Assembly: GCA_029060215.1 (NCBI GenBank)
Contig: JAIDUK010000009.1
Span: forward strand, 1 to 33,718
Length of the DNA stretch: 33,718 bases
Direction: 5' to 3'
Origin: Alistipes sp.
Lineage (GTDB): Bacteria; Bacteroidota; Bacteroidia; Bacteroidales; Rikenellaceae
Shown: in pieces, positions 25,212 through 32,221 of the stretch
Position numbering within the stretch: the first letter of the stretch is position 1
Layout of the letters: every line of letters starts with the position of its first letter
Position numbers and translations under genes: made by a program
Notes under the pieces: generated by a model
What the model was told of the DNA's origin: nothing
Database searches by the model: none
What the model saw: the letters and a program-made list of their open reading frames with translations, nothing else

Positions 25212-25431
25212 AATAGCAGGTCATAGGAAACCCGAAACAGGAAGCTGTCCTGCGCCCTTGTCATCCTGCTTGCAAAAAAGCAAGCAGGACATAACAAGGA
25301 CTGACAACATTTATACCCGTTTCAAACCCTCCCGAAAGAGGTTCCTATGTTTGCTATTGGTATAAAGAGTTGTTTACCCTTTATATTACATATGTCCGTC
25401 GGCTATGCCGAATTGTCTCTGTGCAAAGTTA
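25187..25431 (-). ncRNA. Candidate 6S-like RNA (long rod-shaped hairpin transcript)
   Basis: A gene-free stretch. Bases 25360-25210 form a rod on the minus strand: CCAATAGCA pairs with TGCTATTGG; CATAGGAA with TTCCTATG; GAAACGGG with CCTGTTTC (one G-U); and the tip is a perfect 10-bp stem (TCCTGCTTGC/GCAAGCAGGA, 25264-25289). A 16-nt one-sided bulge lies midway. Upstream are -7-like boxes TAACTTTG (25431-25424) and TATATTTG (25474-25467); downstream is a terminator (25211-25187). A rod with a central bulge, own promoter and terminator in a Bacteroidales genome suggests a 6S-type RNA (6S-Flavo/Bacteroidales-1 class). Structure is seen; identity is inferred. A MITE-like repeat is the alternative. 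Confidence 0.5.
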
Positions 25432-25551
25432 GCATAATATTCGGTGTCCATTATCTGGTTTCGGTGCAAATATAGGAAAAAATATTTGATTCCTACGAAT
25501 TCGTAGTAGCAAAAATATGGCGTTCGGAGTGTTCTTTGTAAAAAATACAGC

Positions 25552-25773
25552 GTGAAACATACGAACGATAAGCTATTGCGCTCGATCGCTGCCCGATTGA
25601 AACAACTCCGGACCGAACGCGGATACACCCAAGAGGTGGTTACCGACCGGACCGGTGTGAATGTCGGGTTGTATGAAGTCGGAACCACGAATATTACGGT
25701 TATTCTTTTGACTGTGCTGTGTAATTTCTACGAAGTGACATTGGAAGAATTTTTCCGCGGCATGGAGTATTGA
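25552..25773 (+). CDS. Small XRE-family transcriptional regulator
   Basis: A 73-aa single-domain Cro/CI-type helix-turn-helix protein: LRSIAARLKQLRTERGYTQE (helices 1-2), VVTDRTGVNVGLYEVGTTNI (recognition helix) and NFYEVTLEEFFRGMEY (end helix). A GTG start at 25552 is the only reasonable start in frame. A terminator at 25870-25899 follows about 97 nt downstream. The surrounding 25300-25800 stretch is more AT-rich than the rest, hinting at acquired DNA. Small regulators like this are common both in mobile elements and as solitary genes in Bacteroidales; its target is unknown. Confidence 0.82.
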   Translation: MKHTNDKLLRSIAARLKQLRTERGYTQEVVTDRTGVNVGLYEVGTTNITVILLTVLCNFYEVTLEEFFRGMEY

Positions 25774-25869
25774 AACCGGATTCTTCATTCATCACATTTC
25801 GCTGCGCGAATTTTTCAAAGGGACGGATTATCCGAAAGACAAATAGGCGCACGCACGACAGAACCGAGG

Positions 25870-25899
25870 GGCGGAAAGACGATTCTTTCCGCCTTTTTT
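25870..25899 (+). terminator. Intrinsic terminator downstream of the XRE regulator
   Basis: GGCGGAAAGA (25870-25879) and TCTTTCCGCC (25884-25893), loop CGAT, then six T. Perfect 10-bp stem on the plus strand. Confidence 0.88.
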
Positions 25900-25927
25900 A
25901 TTGCGGCAATCCGAACGGCGGCCCACC

Positions 25928-26851
25928 CTACCGCTCTGCGTCCAACTGAGCCCGGGACTTGGAGCGGGTGACGAGCCACACCCCGACGAAGACGCAGAGC
26001 GCCGCGGCACCCTTGGCCAGCCCGAACGAATCGAGCCCGACGACGACGGTGAAGAAGACGGCGACGACGGGCTGGACGTAGTTGTACATGGAGACGACCG
26101 TCGGCCGAAGATAACGCTGCCCGACGGGCACCATCAGGTATGAAACGAACGTGGAGCAAACGACGACGTAGCCGATGCCGCCCCACGTACGCGACGAAAG
26201 CGCAGCATAGTCGACCTCGATCAACGGCCGGAAATAGACGGCCACCGACACGACAGCGGCGAAGAAAAACATCCACTTCATGACCGTTACGGGCGAATAT
26301 TTGACGATGGTGTTGCGGAAGGCTGTGAGGTAGACGGCGTAGCTGACCGCAGAGACGATGCACAGGAAATCGCCGCTGACGCTGGAAGCCTGCCCGGCGC
26401 CGTGCTGGCTGACCCCGACGAGCAGCAAAGCTCCGAAGCACCCCAGAGCCACGCCGCCCGACTTGAGCCACGTGATGGGCTCGCGCAAGAAAAACATGGC
26501 CAGAATCATGGTGAGCACGGGAACGATCGTGGCGATAATCGACGAATCGATGGGCGAAGTGAGCGACAACCCCCACAAAAAGAGCATCTGGTTGAACTGG
26601 ATGCCGAAGACCGAAGCGAACAGCAGCAAGAGGATGTCGCGCGGCGCGACCCGCTCCCGCGGCATGAACAACGACACGGTCCAAAAGAGCAGACAAGCCC
26701 CGACCATGCGATAGACGCTCAAGGCGAAAGGACTGACGCCCCCGGGATTGGCGGTGGAGACGAGCACGCTTTTGCAGATGGGTGCGTTGAGCCCCCAGAC
26801 GATGTTGGCGACCCACAGGGCCGCATGACCTTTCAACTTGCCGCTGTCCAT
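25928..26851 (-). CDS. EamA/DMT family transporter
   Basis: A 307-aa protein with ten hydrophobic helices forming two EamA repeats; VANIVWGLNAPICKSVL starts the first, GDFLCIVSAVSYAVYLTAFRN the second. DMT proteins of this type export metabolites or amino acids; substrate unknown. The ATG at 26851 (MDSGKLKGHAALW) is chosen because a TATCTTTG -7 box stands at 26880-26873, 21 nt upstream, excluding the longer open frame. The thioesterase gene ends 114 nt upstream on the same strand, so it may get read-through as well as its own promoter. Confidence 0.88.
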   Translation of the reverse strand: MDSGKLKGHAALWVANIVWGLNAPICKSVLVSTANPGGVSPFALSVYRMVGACLLFWTVSLFMPRERVAPRDILLLLFASVFGIQFNQMLFLWGLSLTSPIDSSIIATIVPVLTMILAMFFLREPITWLKSGGVALGCFGALLLVGVSQHGAGQASSVSGDFLCIVSAVSYAVYLTAFRNTIVKYSPVTVMKWMFFFAAVVSVAVYFRPLIEVDYAALSSRTWGGIGYVVVCSTFVSYLMVPVGQRYLRPTVVSMYNYVQPVVAVFFTVVVGLDSFGLAKGAAALCVFVGVWLVTRSKSRAQLDAER

Positions 26852-26872
26852 GTCCGAAACGATTTCGGGCGA

Positions 26873-26880
26873 CAAAGATA
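26873..26880 (-). promoter_or_regulatory. -7 element of the DMT transporter gene
   Basis: TATCTTTG on the minus strand, 21 nt before the ATG at 26851; no clear -33 TTTG. Confidence 0.5.
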
Positions 26881-26965
26881 GACAATTCTTCGGGAAATGG
26901 AACTCCTGCGGCAAAACCTCCCCCGGCGACAAGAGGAAGAACGAACCGGGGATGGGCGAACCGGC

Positions 26966-27361
26966 CTACTCGGCCGACAACCTTTCGCGCCACGCATCGG
27001 GCACGGGGCGGCTGGCCTGAGCGGCGAAATCGAAGACGACCATGACTGAACGGCTCTCGGACCGAACCTGCCCGTCGACGACGAGCCGCTGGAGCAGCGT
27101 GATGCTCTTATTGCCGATCTTCTCGCAAACCGTGAAGATGCGCACGTCGTCGTACATACGCACCTGCCCCATGTAGGAAGTGGCCGTGGAGACGGTGACG
27201 ATGCGCAGATCGCCGAAGAGCACGTCGGCGCCGAGGACCTTGCGGTAGAAATCGACCTTGCCGACGTCGAAATAATCCTGCTGCGCGACGTTGTTGACGT
27301 GCAGGAACGGATCGACATCGGAAAACCGCTTCTGGATGGGAGTTTCGAGCGTACGTGCCAT
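26966..27361 (-). CDS. Acyl-CoA thioesterase, 4HBT hot-dog fold
   Basis: A 131-aa single hot-dog domain protein. The opening PIQKRFSDVDPFLHVNNVAQ fits the 4-hydroxybenzoyl-CoA thioesterase family; Asp in SDVDPFLHVNN is the usual catalytic position. Members hydrolyse acyl-CoA thioesters or, as YbgC-type proteins, act in envelope metabolism. Its ATG overlaps the stop of the upstream Sua5-like gene by one base (TGATG, 27363-27359). Last gene of the four-gene operon 29272-26966. Substrate unknown. Confidence 0.87.
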   Translation of the reverse strand: MARTLETPIQKRFSDVDPFLHVNNVAQQDYFDVGKVDFYRKVLGADVLFGDLRIVTVSTATSYMGQVRMYDDVRIFTVCEKIGNKSITLLQRLVVDGQVRSESRSVMVVFDFAAQASRPVPDAWRERLSAE

Positions 27362-27942
27362 CAATCGCGAATGATTCGCACCTCGCCGCCCTCGCCGAAA
27401 GCGATGATCGACGAAGCCCTGCGGGTAGGTTTGCCCTCGAAACGAGGGTTGACAACGAAATCGACCCCCTCGACCAACTCGCGGACGACCTCCTGCAACC
27501 CTGCGGGAGCGGCCTGCCCGGAGATATTGGCCGACGTAGAGACGACGGGCTTGCCGAACGCACGGAGCAGCTGCCGGCAGAACTCGTGGTCGGGGACCCT
27601 GACGCCGAGCGTTCCCTCGTCGGGGACGAGGTTCTCCGCGACGCCGACGGCACCGGGCAGGATGAGCGTGAGCGGCTTGGTGGCCAACTCCATCACCTCG
27701 AAAGCGATGCCGGGGGCCCGGTCGACGTAGCGCACGACCATGTCGGCCGAAGCGCACAACACGAGCATGGACTTCTTGTTGTCGGACTGCTTGAGCCGAT
27801 AGATCTTATCCACGGCAGCGGGGTTCGTGGCGTCGCACCCCAACCCCCAGACCGTATCGGTCGGATAGAGGATGACACCCCCGGCGCGCAAGACCTCGAC
27901 GGCCCGGGCGACCTCTTGCTGCAAAGCGTTCTGTGGCTGCAT
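27361..27942 (-). CDS. L-threonylcarbamoyladenylate synthase (Sua5/YciO/TsaC family)
   Basis: Makes threonylcarbamoyl-AMP from threonine, bicarbonate and ATP, the first step of the tRNA modification t6A37. The 193-aa protein is the short form (YrdC domain only). Motifs: GGVILYPTDTVWGLGCDA (N-terminal), RLKQSDNKKSMLVL (KxR/KKS region for ATP), LPGAVG, and VVSTSANISGQ near the C-terminal third. YciO-type function cannot be excluded. The ATG at 27942 lies 2 nt after the stop of the VOC gene (27945), indicating tight coupling. Confidence 0.9.
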   Translation of the reverse strand: MQPQNALQQEVARAVEVLRAGGVILYPTDTVWGLGCDATNPAAVDKIYRLKQSDNKKSMLVLCASADMVVRYVDRAPGIAFEVMELATKPLTLILPGAVGVAENLVPDEGTLGVRVPDHEFCRQLLRAFGKPVVSTSANISGQAAPAGLQEVVRELVEGVDFVVNPRFEGKPTRRASSIIAFGEGGEVRIIRD

Positions 27943-27944
27943 GG

Positions 27945-28322
27945 CTATTTCTGCGGCAGAATTTCGATCCAATAATCGTCGGGGTCGGCGATGAAGTAAA
28001 GCCCCATGTCGCGGTTCTCGTAACAAATACAACCCATGCTGCGGTGGAACTCGCGCACGGCATCGTAATCACCGGCCACGCGCATGCACAAATGGCTCTC
28101 GTTATCGCCGAGCTCGTAGGCCCCGGCATGGTCGCGCAACCAAGTGAGCTCGAGCCGGAACCCGGATTCGGCATCGCCGAGATAGACCAACGTGAAACTC
28201 CCGTCGGGCGCATTCTTGCGCCCCACCTCTTTCAGCCCCAACGCCTTGCCGTAGAAATCCAGACTGCGGCCGAGATCGGCGACGTTGATGTTGAAATGGT
28301 CGAAACGACTGCGGATCTCCAT
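27945..28322 (-). CDS. VOC family protein, glyoxalase I-like
   Basis: A 125-aa vicinal-oxygen-chelate protein with the complete metal quartet of glyoxalase I: His9 (FDHFNINV), Glu58 (FRLELTW), His77 (ESHLCMRV) and Glu120 (DYWIEILPQK). This pattern suggests methylglyoxal detoxification, though glutathione is not general in Bacteroidales, so the thiol partner or even the substrate may differ. It lies 11 nt downstream of the coiled-coil gene and 2 nt upstream of the Sua5-like gene, in one operon. Confidence 0.85.
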   Translation of the reverse strand: MEIRSRFDHFNINVADLGRSLDFYGKALGLKEVGRKNAPDGSFTLVYLGDAESGFRLELTWLRDHAGAYELGDNESHLCMRVAGDYDAVREFHRSMGCICYENRDMGLYFIADPDDYWIEILPQK

Positions 28323-28333
28323 ACCCCGGGTGA

Positions 28334-29272
28334 CTATTTCATCACGACCTCGGCCGAGCCGATAGCCCGCCCCTCGCAATAAAGCTGGATGCGGTAAGTA
28401 CCGGGCGTGAACCCTGAATTATTGAAATAGATACCCACCTCGAGATCCTGATTCTGGTAGTCGACCGAACGCGAAGCGGAATAAGGCATCCGCTCGCCCT
28501 CGAACTCGAAAGTAGGCGCAGCATCGGTGGTGAGCAGATAACCGTCGGGCGAAGAAATGCGCACATAGACGGTTTTCTCGCCGGGGCTGGCCAGATCGTT
28601 GGCCGAGAGGACGAAGTCGACGCGCAGGCGCGAAGCGTTCTTGACACGCGAAACGGGCTTGCTCCGGTCGTTGAGCGCGGCGAGCCGGATGTCGCGGGCC
28701 CTGATGACGGACCCCGCGCGCACCTTGTTGTCGAGCTCGGCGGCCTTCTCCTCGGCCATGTCGGCGCGCAGGTTGGCGGACGAAATCTCCTTGCGGAACG
28801 AGACGTTCTCCTGAATCAACTGCTTGTTGAGCGTATTGAGCGAATCGATCTGCTTGATATACCCGTGCAAGAGCGTGCGCAAAGTCCCGACCTCTTTCTC
28901 GTACTGCTTGATCTTGGCGAGGTTCCACGAACGCTCTTTTCTGAGCCGGGCCATCAACGAATCGGCGCGCTCGCGCTCGAAACTCAGGCTGGCGGAGATG
29001 GTGTCGTTGGTGATCTGAAGGTTGTCGAAGTCGACCATCAGCTGCCCGAGGTTGCTCTGGATCGAATCGCGCTCGACCTGCAAGAGCTGGTTGTCGAGCA
29101 TCTGCTGCCGATGGATGCTGAAATAAAGCGCGGACAGCGCCACCAGAATCACCGAAAGGATGATGATGACGATGCGATAACCGCGAATCGACTTGTCGGA
29201 ATCGGGCTGCGGAACCCCGTAGTCGTCCTCCTCGAAATCGGAAGGATCGTAACCCATACTGTTCTCTCTCAT
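28334..29272 (-). CDS. Single-pass membrane protein with coiled coil and C-terminal β domain, unknown function
   Basis: A 312-aa protein with three parts: a short acidic N-terminus (SDFEEDDYGVPQPDSD), one membrane helix (about 33-51, RIVIIILSVILVALSALYF) and a long coiled coil (about 58-190) rich in Leu, Glu, Arg and Asn. The last 95 residues look β-rich (VDFVLSANDLASPGEKTVYV, GIYFNNSGFTPGTYRIQLYC). The topology implies cytoplasmic N-terminus and periplasmic coil. It heads the operon with VOC, Sua5 and thioesterase genes. The start is uncertain: ATG at 29272 (MRENSMGY) is used, 29257 is an alternative, and a -7 box at 29393-29386 allows longer forms. Conserved Bacteroidetes protein of unknown role, as far as I can tell. 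Confidence 0.75.
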   Translation of the reverse strand: MRENSMGYDPSDFEEDDYGVPQPDSDKSIRGYRIVIIILSVILVALSALYFSIHRQQMLDNQLLQVERDSIQSNLGQLMVDFDNLQITNDTISASLSFERERADSLMARLRKERSWNLAKIKQYEKEVGTLRTLLHGYIKQIDSLNTLNKQLIQENVSFRKEISSANLRADMAEEKAAELDNKVRAGSVIRARDIRLAALNDRSKPVSRVKNASRLRVDFVLSANDLASPGEKTVYVRISSPDGYLLTTDAAPTFEFEGERMPYSASRSVDYQNQDLEVGIYFNNSGFTPGTYRIQLYCEGRAIGSAEVVMK

Positions 29273-29385
29273 ACTGTTATCCGAATTGAACAGCCCGGCC
29301 GAAACGGCCATAGGACCGCGCGAACCGGCCTCAAACAGCCGCATCCGCCCATCCGCACGCCGCAGAAACCGGAACTTGACAAGGG

Positions 29386-29393
29386 CAAAAATA
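29386..29393 (-). promoter_or_regulatory. -7 element of the coiled-coil/VOC/Sua5/thioesterase operon
   Basis: TATTTTTG on the minus strand, about 113 nt before the chosen start; the -33 box is weak. Confidence 0.45.
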
Positions 29394-29546
29394 CACAAAA
29401 AACCGGATAAACCGCACGCACGGAGCGGAGATTTGCATTTTTTGTCCTATCTTTGCCGATGAACAAACCGCCGCCCGGCCCACCGAATCCGGAATCGGAA
29501 CCGTCCCGGACCTCGGACCGCCGCGCGCCGGCCGGTTTTTCAACCT

Positions 29547-29628
29547 GCGGATATGGTGTAATTGGTAGCCACGTCAGACTTAGGATCTGATGCCTTACGG
29601 CGTGGGGGTTCGAGTCCCTTTATCCGCA
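29547..29628 (+). tRNA. tRNA-Leu (anticodon UAG)
   Basis: Acceptor arms GCGGATA (29547-29553) and TATCCGC (29621-29627) pair perfectly, with discriminator A. Anticodon stem TCAGA/TCTGA encloses loop CTTAGGA, anticodon TAG (29581-29583). The long variable arm and the GGTTCGAGTCC T-arm fit class II tRNA-Leu. CCA is not encoded. It stands at the boundary between core genes and a decayed mobile region and may be its integration site. Confidence 0.96.
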
Positions 29629-29635
29629 CAAATTC

Positions 29636-29668
29636 AATAGGCGACCGGTTCCGGCCGCCTATTTTTTA
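29636..29668 (+). terminator. Terminator downstream of tRNA-Leu
   Basis: AATAGGCG (29636-29643) pairs with CGCCTATT (29656-29663), with an inner CCGG/CCGG pairing, followed by a T-run to 29667. Confidence 0.85.
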
Positions 29669-29712
29669 TATCCCCCACCTAATATACTTTGATGTACCAA
29701 GGCATTACGGAA

Positions 29713-29940
29713 TTACTTCAGCAGATTTCTTTCTTCATTGCTCTCCAATACCTGCATCTGCTGAATGGCGATTCGATTGAACTTTACAAGCCGTTCACTC
29801 TGCGGCATCTTCTGGTCGATGAATACGGCATTGAGATTCTCCATGTTGGACACAGACAGATCAGCTCGTTGATGGTAGCATAGTCGCGGATATTGCCTTT
29901 CAGATCGGGATTCTGCTCAGCCACATCTTTGCGGTACCTA
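29713..29940 (-). pseudogene. Decayed KilA-N domain protein, C-terminal remnant with frameshift
   Basis: On the minus strand the segment YRKDVAEQNPDLKGNIRDYA continues with TINELI, then shifts frame to LSVSNMENLNAVFIDQKMPQ and ERLVKFNRIAIQQMQVLE, ending at a TAA (29715-29713). Together these resemble the C-terminal part of KilA-N proteins of Bacteroides (pattern NPDKKGNIRDYA-LSNMES-NA-QSERL-LN-IAI-QM). The shift lies near 29858-29868. Upstream of about 29940 nothing of the N-terminal KilA-N domain is visible, so it is a truncated and frameshifted leftover. The short plus-strand frame overlapping it (29689-29883) is not supported. Confidence 0.6.
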
Positions 29941-29952
29941 AAACCGTAAAAG

Positions 29953-30240
29953 ATGAATGATTGTTTGAACGAACAGATTACGCGGATTCTGAATATCGCA
30001 ACGGATATTTTGAAAGACGTGCAAACGCTCCGCAATCGGCAGAATGTTCTGATGGGCGACCCGATGCTGGAATTTCCCGAGGTGTCCGAAAAACTCAGGC
30101 AGAGCAAGCGTCAGGTGCGGTGGTTCCGCGAGACCGGCGAGCTGGTCGGCTTTACGATCGGACGCCGAAGAATGTATCTGCAATCCGAAGTGGACGACTT
30201 CATTCAGCGGTCGAGGGAGCAAAGCAAACACAATAAATAA
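29953..30240 (+). CDS. Excisionase-type helix-turn-helix protein
   Basis: A 95-aa protein with a C-terminal HTH_17/MerR-like winged helix: SEKLRQSKRQVRWFRETGEL, then VGFTIGRRRMYLQSEVDDFI. This is the usual form of small excisionase/mobilisation proteins in Bacteroidales conjugative elements, where they steer excision or regulate transfer genes. The N-terminal 45 residues are helical and polar. It is the first intact gene of the island on the plus strand; the frameshifted gene at 30248 follows after 7 nt. Function inferred from fold and context. Confidence 0.72.
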   Translation: MNDCLNEQITRILNIATDILKDVQTLRNRQNVLMGDPMLEFPEVSEKLRQSKRQVRWFRETGELVGFTIGRRRMYLQSEVDDFIQRSREQSKHNK

Positions 30241-30247
30241 TATCGCT

Positions 30248-30441
30248 ATGAAAGAGAAAGGAACAGGGTACATGGCCGATTCTATTCACGATGGGCTTTC
30301 CCGGAGAAAGAGTTCGGAAAGTTGATGGCGGAATTAGAGGACGATCCCTCTCTCTTTATCGAGGTTGTTTCCTATGAGCCGGGGATGGGCTATCTCGAAG
30401 CGCATACATTCCACGATGAAAGATGGAACATTCTTTCATAG
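30248..30441 (+). pseudogene. Small frameshifted gene
   Basis: The ATG at 30248 opens MKEKGTGYMAD, but that frame ends at a TGA (about 30323) after 25 codons. One base shift near 30278-30281 connects it to a second frame, FYSRWAFPEKEFGKLMAELE and then DPSLFIEVVSYEPGMGYLEA, ending at TAG (30441). The second frame has no start of its own before GKLMAEL and looks coding (good composition, ordered β-like pattern). The simplest reading is one gene of about 64 codons broken by a single-base indel, real or a sequencing error. The family is not recognised. Confidence 0.45.
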
Positions 30442-30460
30442 CTCCAATACTAACGGACAT

Positions 30461-30766
30461 ATGGCACAATATGATTTTTATCAGGATCAGAAATATACGA
30501 TTTGGGAACGCATCCATTTTACGATAGAAGCCCGATCCGAGGAAGAGGCCGCAGCAAAAGCGACTTCCGCGATCCGCAGCGACATTTACTTCACGGAGGA
30601 GGAATCCGTTCGCGTCGTAGACACTGAAATATTATTCGATACGGTCGAGGAAATCTCGATCGAAGACAATGCCGGCAATGCTACGAAAGAAATTTACATG
30701 GTAGCACCTCACCAAGACAAAATGCCGGTGGACAATACGGACGAAGTGATTGCAACTGCTTCATAA
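30461..30766 (+). CDS. Conserved hypothetical small protein of the island
   Basis: A 101-aa acidic protein that starts MAQYDFYQDQKYTIWERIHF. The repeated aromatic and β-strand pattern followed by an Ala/Glu helix (EARSEEEAAAKATSAIR) and an EEISIED stretch resembles small accessory proteins of Bacteroidales conjugative elements, but I do not recognise a named family. The ATG at 30461 is chosen because upstream in-frame codons overlap the preceding gene and lack this composition. Confidence 0.55.
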   Translation: MAQYDFYQDQKYTIWERIHFTIEARSEEEAAAKATSAIRSDIYFTEEESVRVVDTEILFDTVEEISIEDNAGNATKEIYMVAPHQDKMPVDNTDEVIATAS

Positions 30767-30774
30767 CGAATAAA

Positions 30775-31068
30775 GTGGGACATCCGATTCGGCTGAATCG
30801 TCCGTCGCACCTCATCTTCGGGGATTCGGCCTATGCCCGCAAGGAACTGGTGGCGGAACTGACCTCGGCCCTGTGCGGTGCGATATTGGGGCTGTCGGTC
30901 GCCCCGCGAGCCGAGAATGCCTCCTATCTGAAATCGTGGCTCACGCAGCTGAAAGAGGAGCCGACCTATCTGTTCGATATCCTTATCGATGTGAACAAAG
31001 CTGCGCGGATGATTATCGACCGCATCGAACCGGGCACGCACCGGGAACCTTACGCTCAGGCGGCGTAA
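30775..31068 (+). pseudogene. 5'-truncated ArdC-like antirestriction protein (zincin C-terminal part)
   Basis: The translation GHPIRLNRPSHLIFGDSAYA, RKELVAELTSALCGAILGLS and ENASYLKSWLTQLKEE matches the C-terminal zincin-like metallopeptidase part of ArdC proteins (pattern H-x-T-GH-RL-YAREELVAEL-AYLQSWL). ArdC binds ssDNA and protects incoming plasmid or ICE DNA from restriction. The usual 150-200 N-terminal residues and the HExxH-containing segment are missing; upstream frames show nothing similar. A GTG at 30775 could start a fragment, but the protein would lack the active site. Remnant of a conjugative element. Confidence 0.68.
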
Positions 31069-31122
31069 CTCGATTGTTGAACCGGCCGCAGCAGAGATGT
31101 TGCGGTGCTTTATCATATCCTT

Positions 31123-31482
31123 ATGAGCCATTTGATTATCACATTTATCGGCATCACGAAAGACGAACGGGTAATCGTCGAACGGGCATCGAACAACCTC
31201 CGTCCGCTGGAATTTCGAACCGTCGAAATCGAACTGCTAACCGCACTCTATCGCGAAAAGGGCATGGCGGCATTGGAAGAGGAGCTTCTGTGGCTCTTCT
31301 TTCAAGGTATCTGACAGCAACAATACGACGGACGCTTCGCCCGGGCCATAGAAAGCTACAGGCAAGCAGAGCCGGTCGATTCGCATTCGGAGTACCTACA
31401 CTGCCATAGCGATGAAGCCTATCGAAGAGACCGTATGAAACATATCGCAGAAAATTATCTGCAAAAAATCGCCGCAGAATGA
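31123..31482 (+). pseudogene. Gene interrupted by an in-frame TGA (119 codons)
   Basis: The ATG at 31123 opens MSHLIITFIGITKDERVIVE and runs to a TGA at 31312-31314. The same frame then continues without another stop for 55 codons (QQQYDGRFARAIESYRQAEP, then DSHSEYLHCHSDEAYRRD) to TGA at 31480-31482. That second stop overlaps the ATG of the next gene (ATGA, 31479-31482), the normal coupling in such operons. So the original gene most likely spanned 31123-31482 and CGA (Arg) changed to TGA, by mutation or sequencing error. Recoding cannot be ruled out. The first part alone would give a 63-aa product. The family is not recognised. Confidence 0.6.
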
Positions 31483-32180
31483 AAACGAGAGTATTGCACT
31501 ATGCAACGGGGCGCGACGATAAGGTTATTGCAACCTACAAAGACGTTACGTTCATCAACAGACACGTCGGCTGGTACGTGGATCCCAAAGACGAGCGACA
31601 CGAAAACCGGGACAATATTGCCATCGTCGAGCGTGTCGACGGCATCTGTTTCGTCGCGGAGTTTCTGTCGAGGAATGCGGCATTCGACAAGGAGCATCTT
31701 GCAGCCGTAGCCGCCGAAGCTTTTAACCTGCGGGCGGCCATGCAGGAGCGGATTGCGCAAAAGCAATGGATTCCCCTGACGTACGTCGCGGTATACGAAG
31801 CATTGGGCTGGAATGCGCGGCCGCTCAAAGAACACCGTGCCTATATGCGCGCCTTGCGCACAGCGGAAACTCGGGAGCGGCAACGGCTGTTGTGCGAACG
31901 GGAAAGACGCCGGAGACAGGCCGAAGAACGGGAGCGACTGGAAGCTCTGCTTCGAGCAGAGAAAGCGTTTCGAGACGGTGATTTTATCGCGTCTGAATTC
32001 TTCATCGGACTATGCGGCAAGTATGGAATCAAGATTCATCCCCGGACGCTCGGAACACTGCGAAAGCAGATTGCACAAGTGTCTCCGACCCGTATTCAAT
32101 GCAAAAATAGTTACGTTCGCACGCCCTCGGCAGACGGATGCAGCGGGCTGATCGACCGGTTGACAAAAGAATTGCAATAA
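31479..32180 (+). CDS. Hypothetical island protein with charged helical region (233 aa)
   Basis: Not recognised. The 233-aa product has three parts: an N-terminal β-rich part (about 1-65, VIATYKDVTFINRHVGWYVD), a middle part with AVYEALGWNARPLKEHRAYM, and a long Arg/Glu-rich helix (about 127-165, RERQRLLCERERRRRQAEER). The C-terminal part (FFIGLCGKYGIKIHPRTLGT) is globular. It overlaps the TGA-interrupted gene by 4 nt, so they were probably co-translated. In Bacteroidales elements such proteins accompany mobilisation genes; no catalytic motif is visible. Its GC content is intermediate. Confidence 0.6.
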   Translation: MKTRVLHYATGRDDKVIATYKDVTFINRHVGWYVDPKDERHENRDNIAIVERVDGICFVAEFLSRNAAFDKEHLAAVAAEAFNLRAAMQERIAQKQWIPLTYVAVYEALGWNARPLKEHRAYMRALRTAETRERQRLLCERERRRRQAEERERLEALLRAEKAFRDGDFIASEFFIGLCGKYGIKIHPRTLGTLRKQIAQVSPTRIQCKNSYVRTPSADGCSGLIDRLTKELQ

Positions 32181-32221
32181 CGATTTAAGTCGGGATTATT
32201 CACAAATTCGATACAGCCATT

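Noticed and set aside
25025..25297. 90-aa minus frame through the gene-free stretch
   Set aside because: It runs through both hairpins and the ncRNA terminator and has no recognisable domain.
25210..25360. CRISPR or tandem-repeat explanation for the inverted repeat
   Set aside because: Only one palindromic pair, no repeated spacers; a folded RNA fits better.
29689..29883. 64-aa plus-strand ORF opposite the KilA-N remnant
   Set aside because: The minus strand carries a recognisable protein remnant, so the plus frame is a shadow.
31123..31482. Selenocysteine at the in-frame TGA
   Set aside because: No SECIS-like hairpin is obvious right after the TGA and no selenoprotein family fits; a CGA-to-TGA change is simpler.
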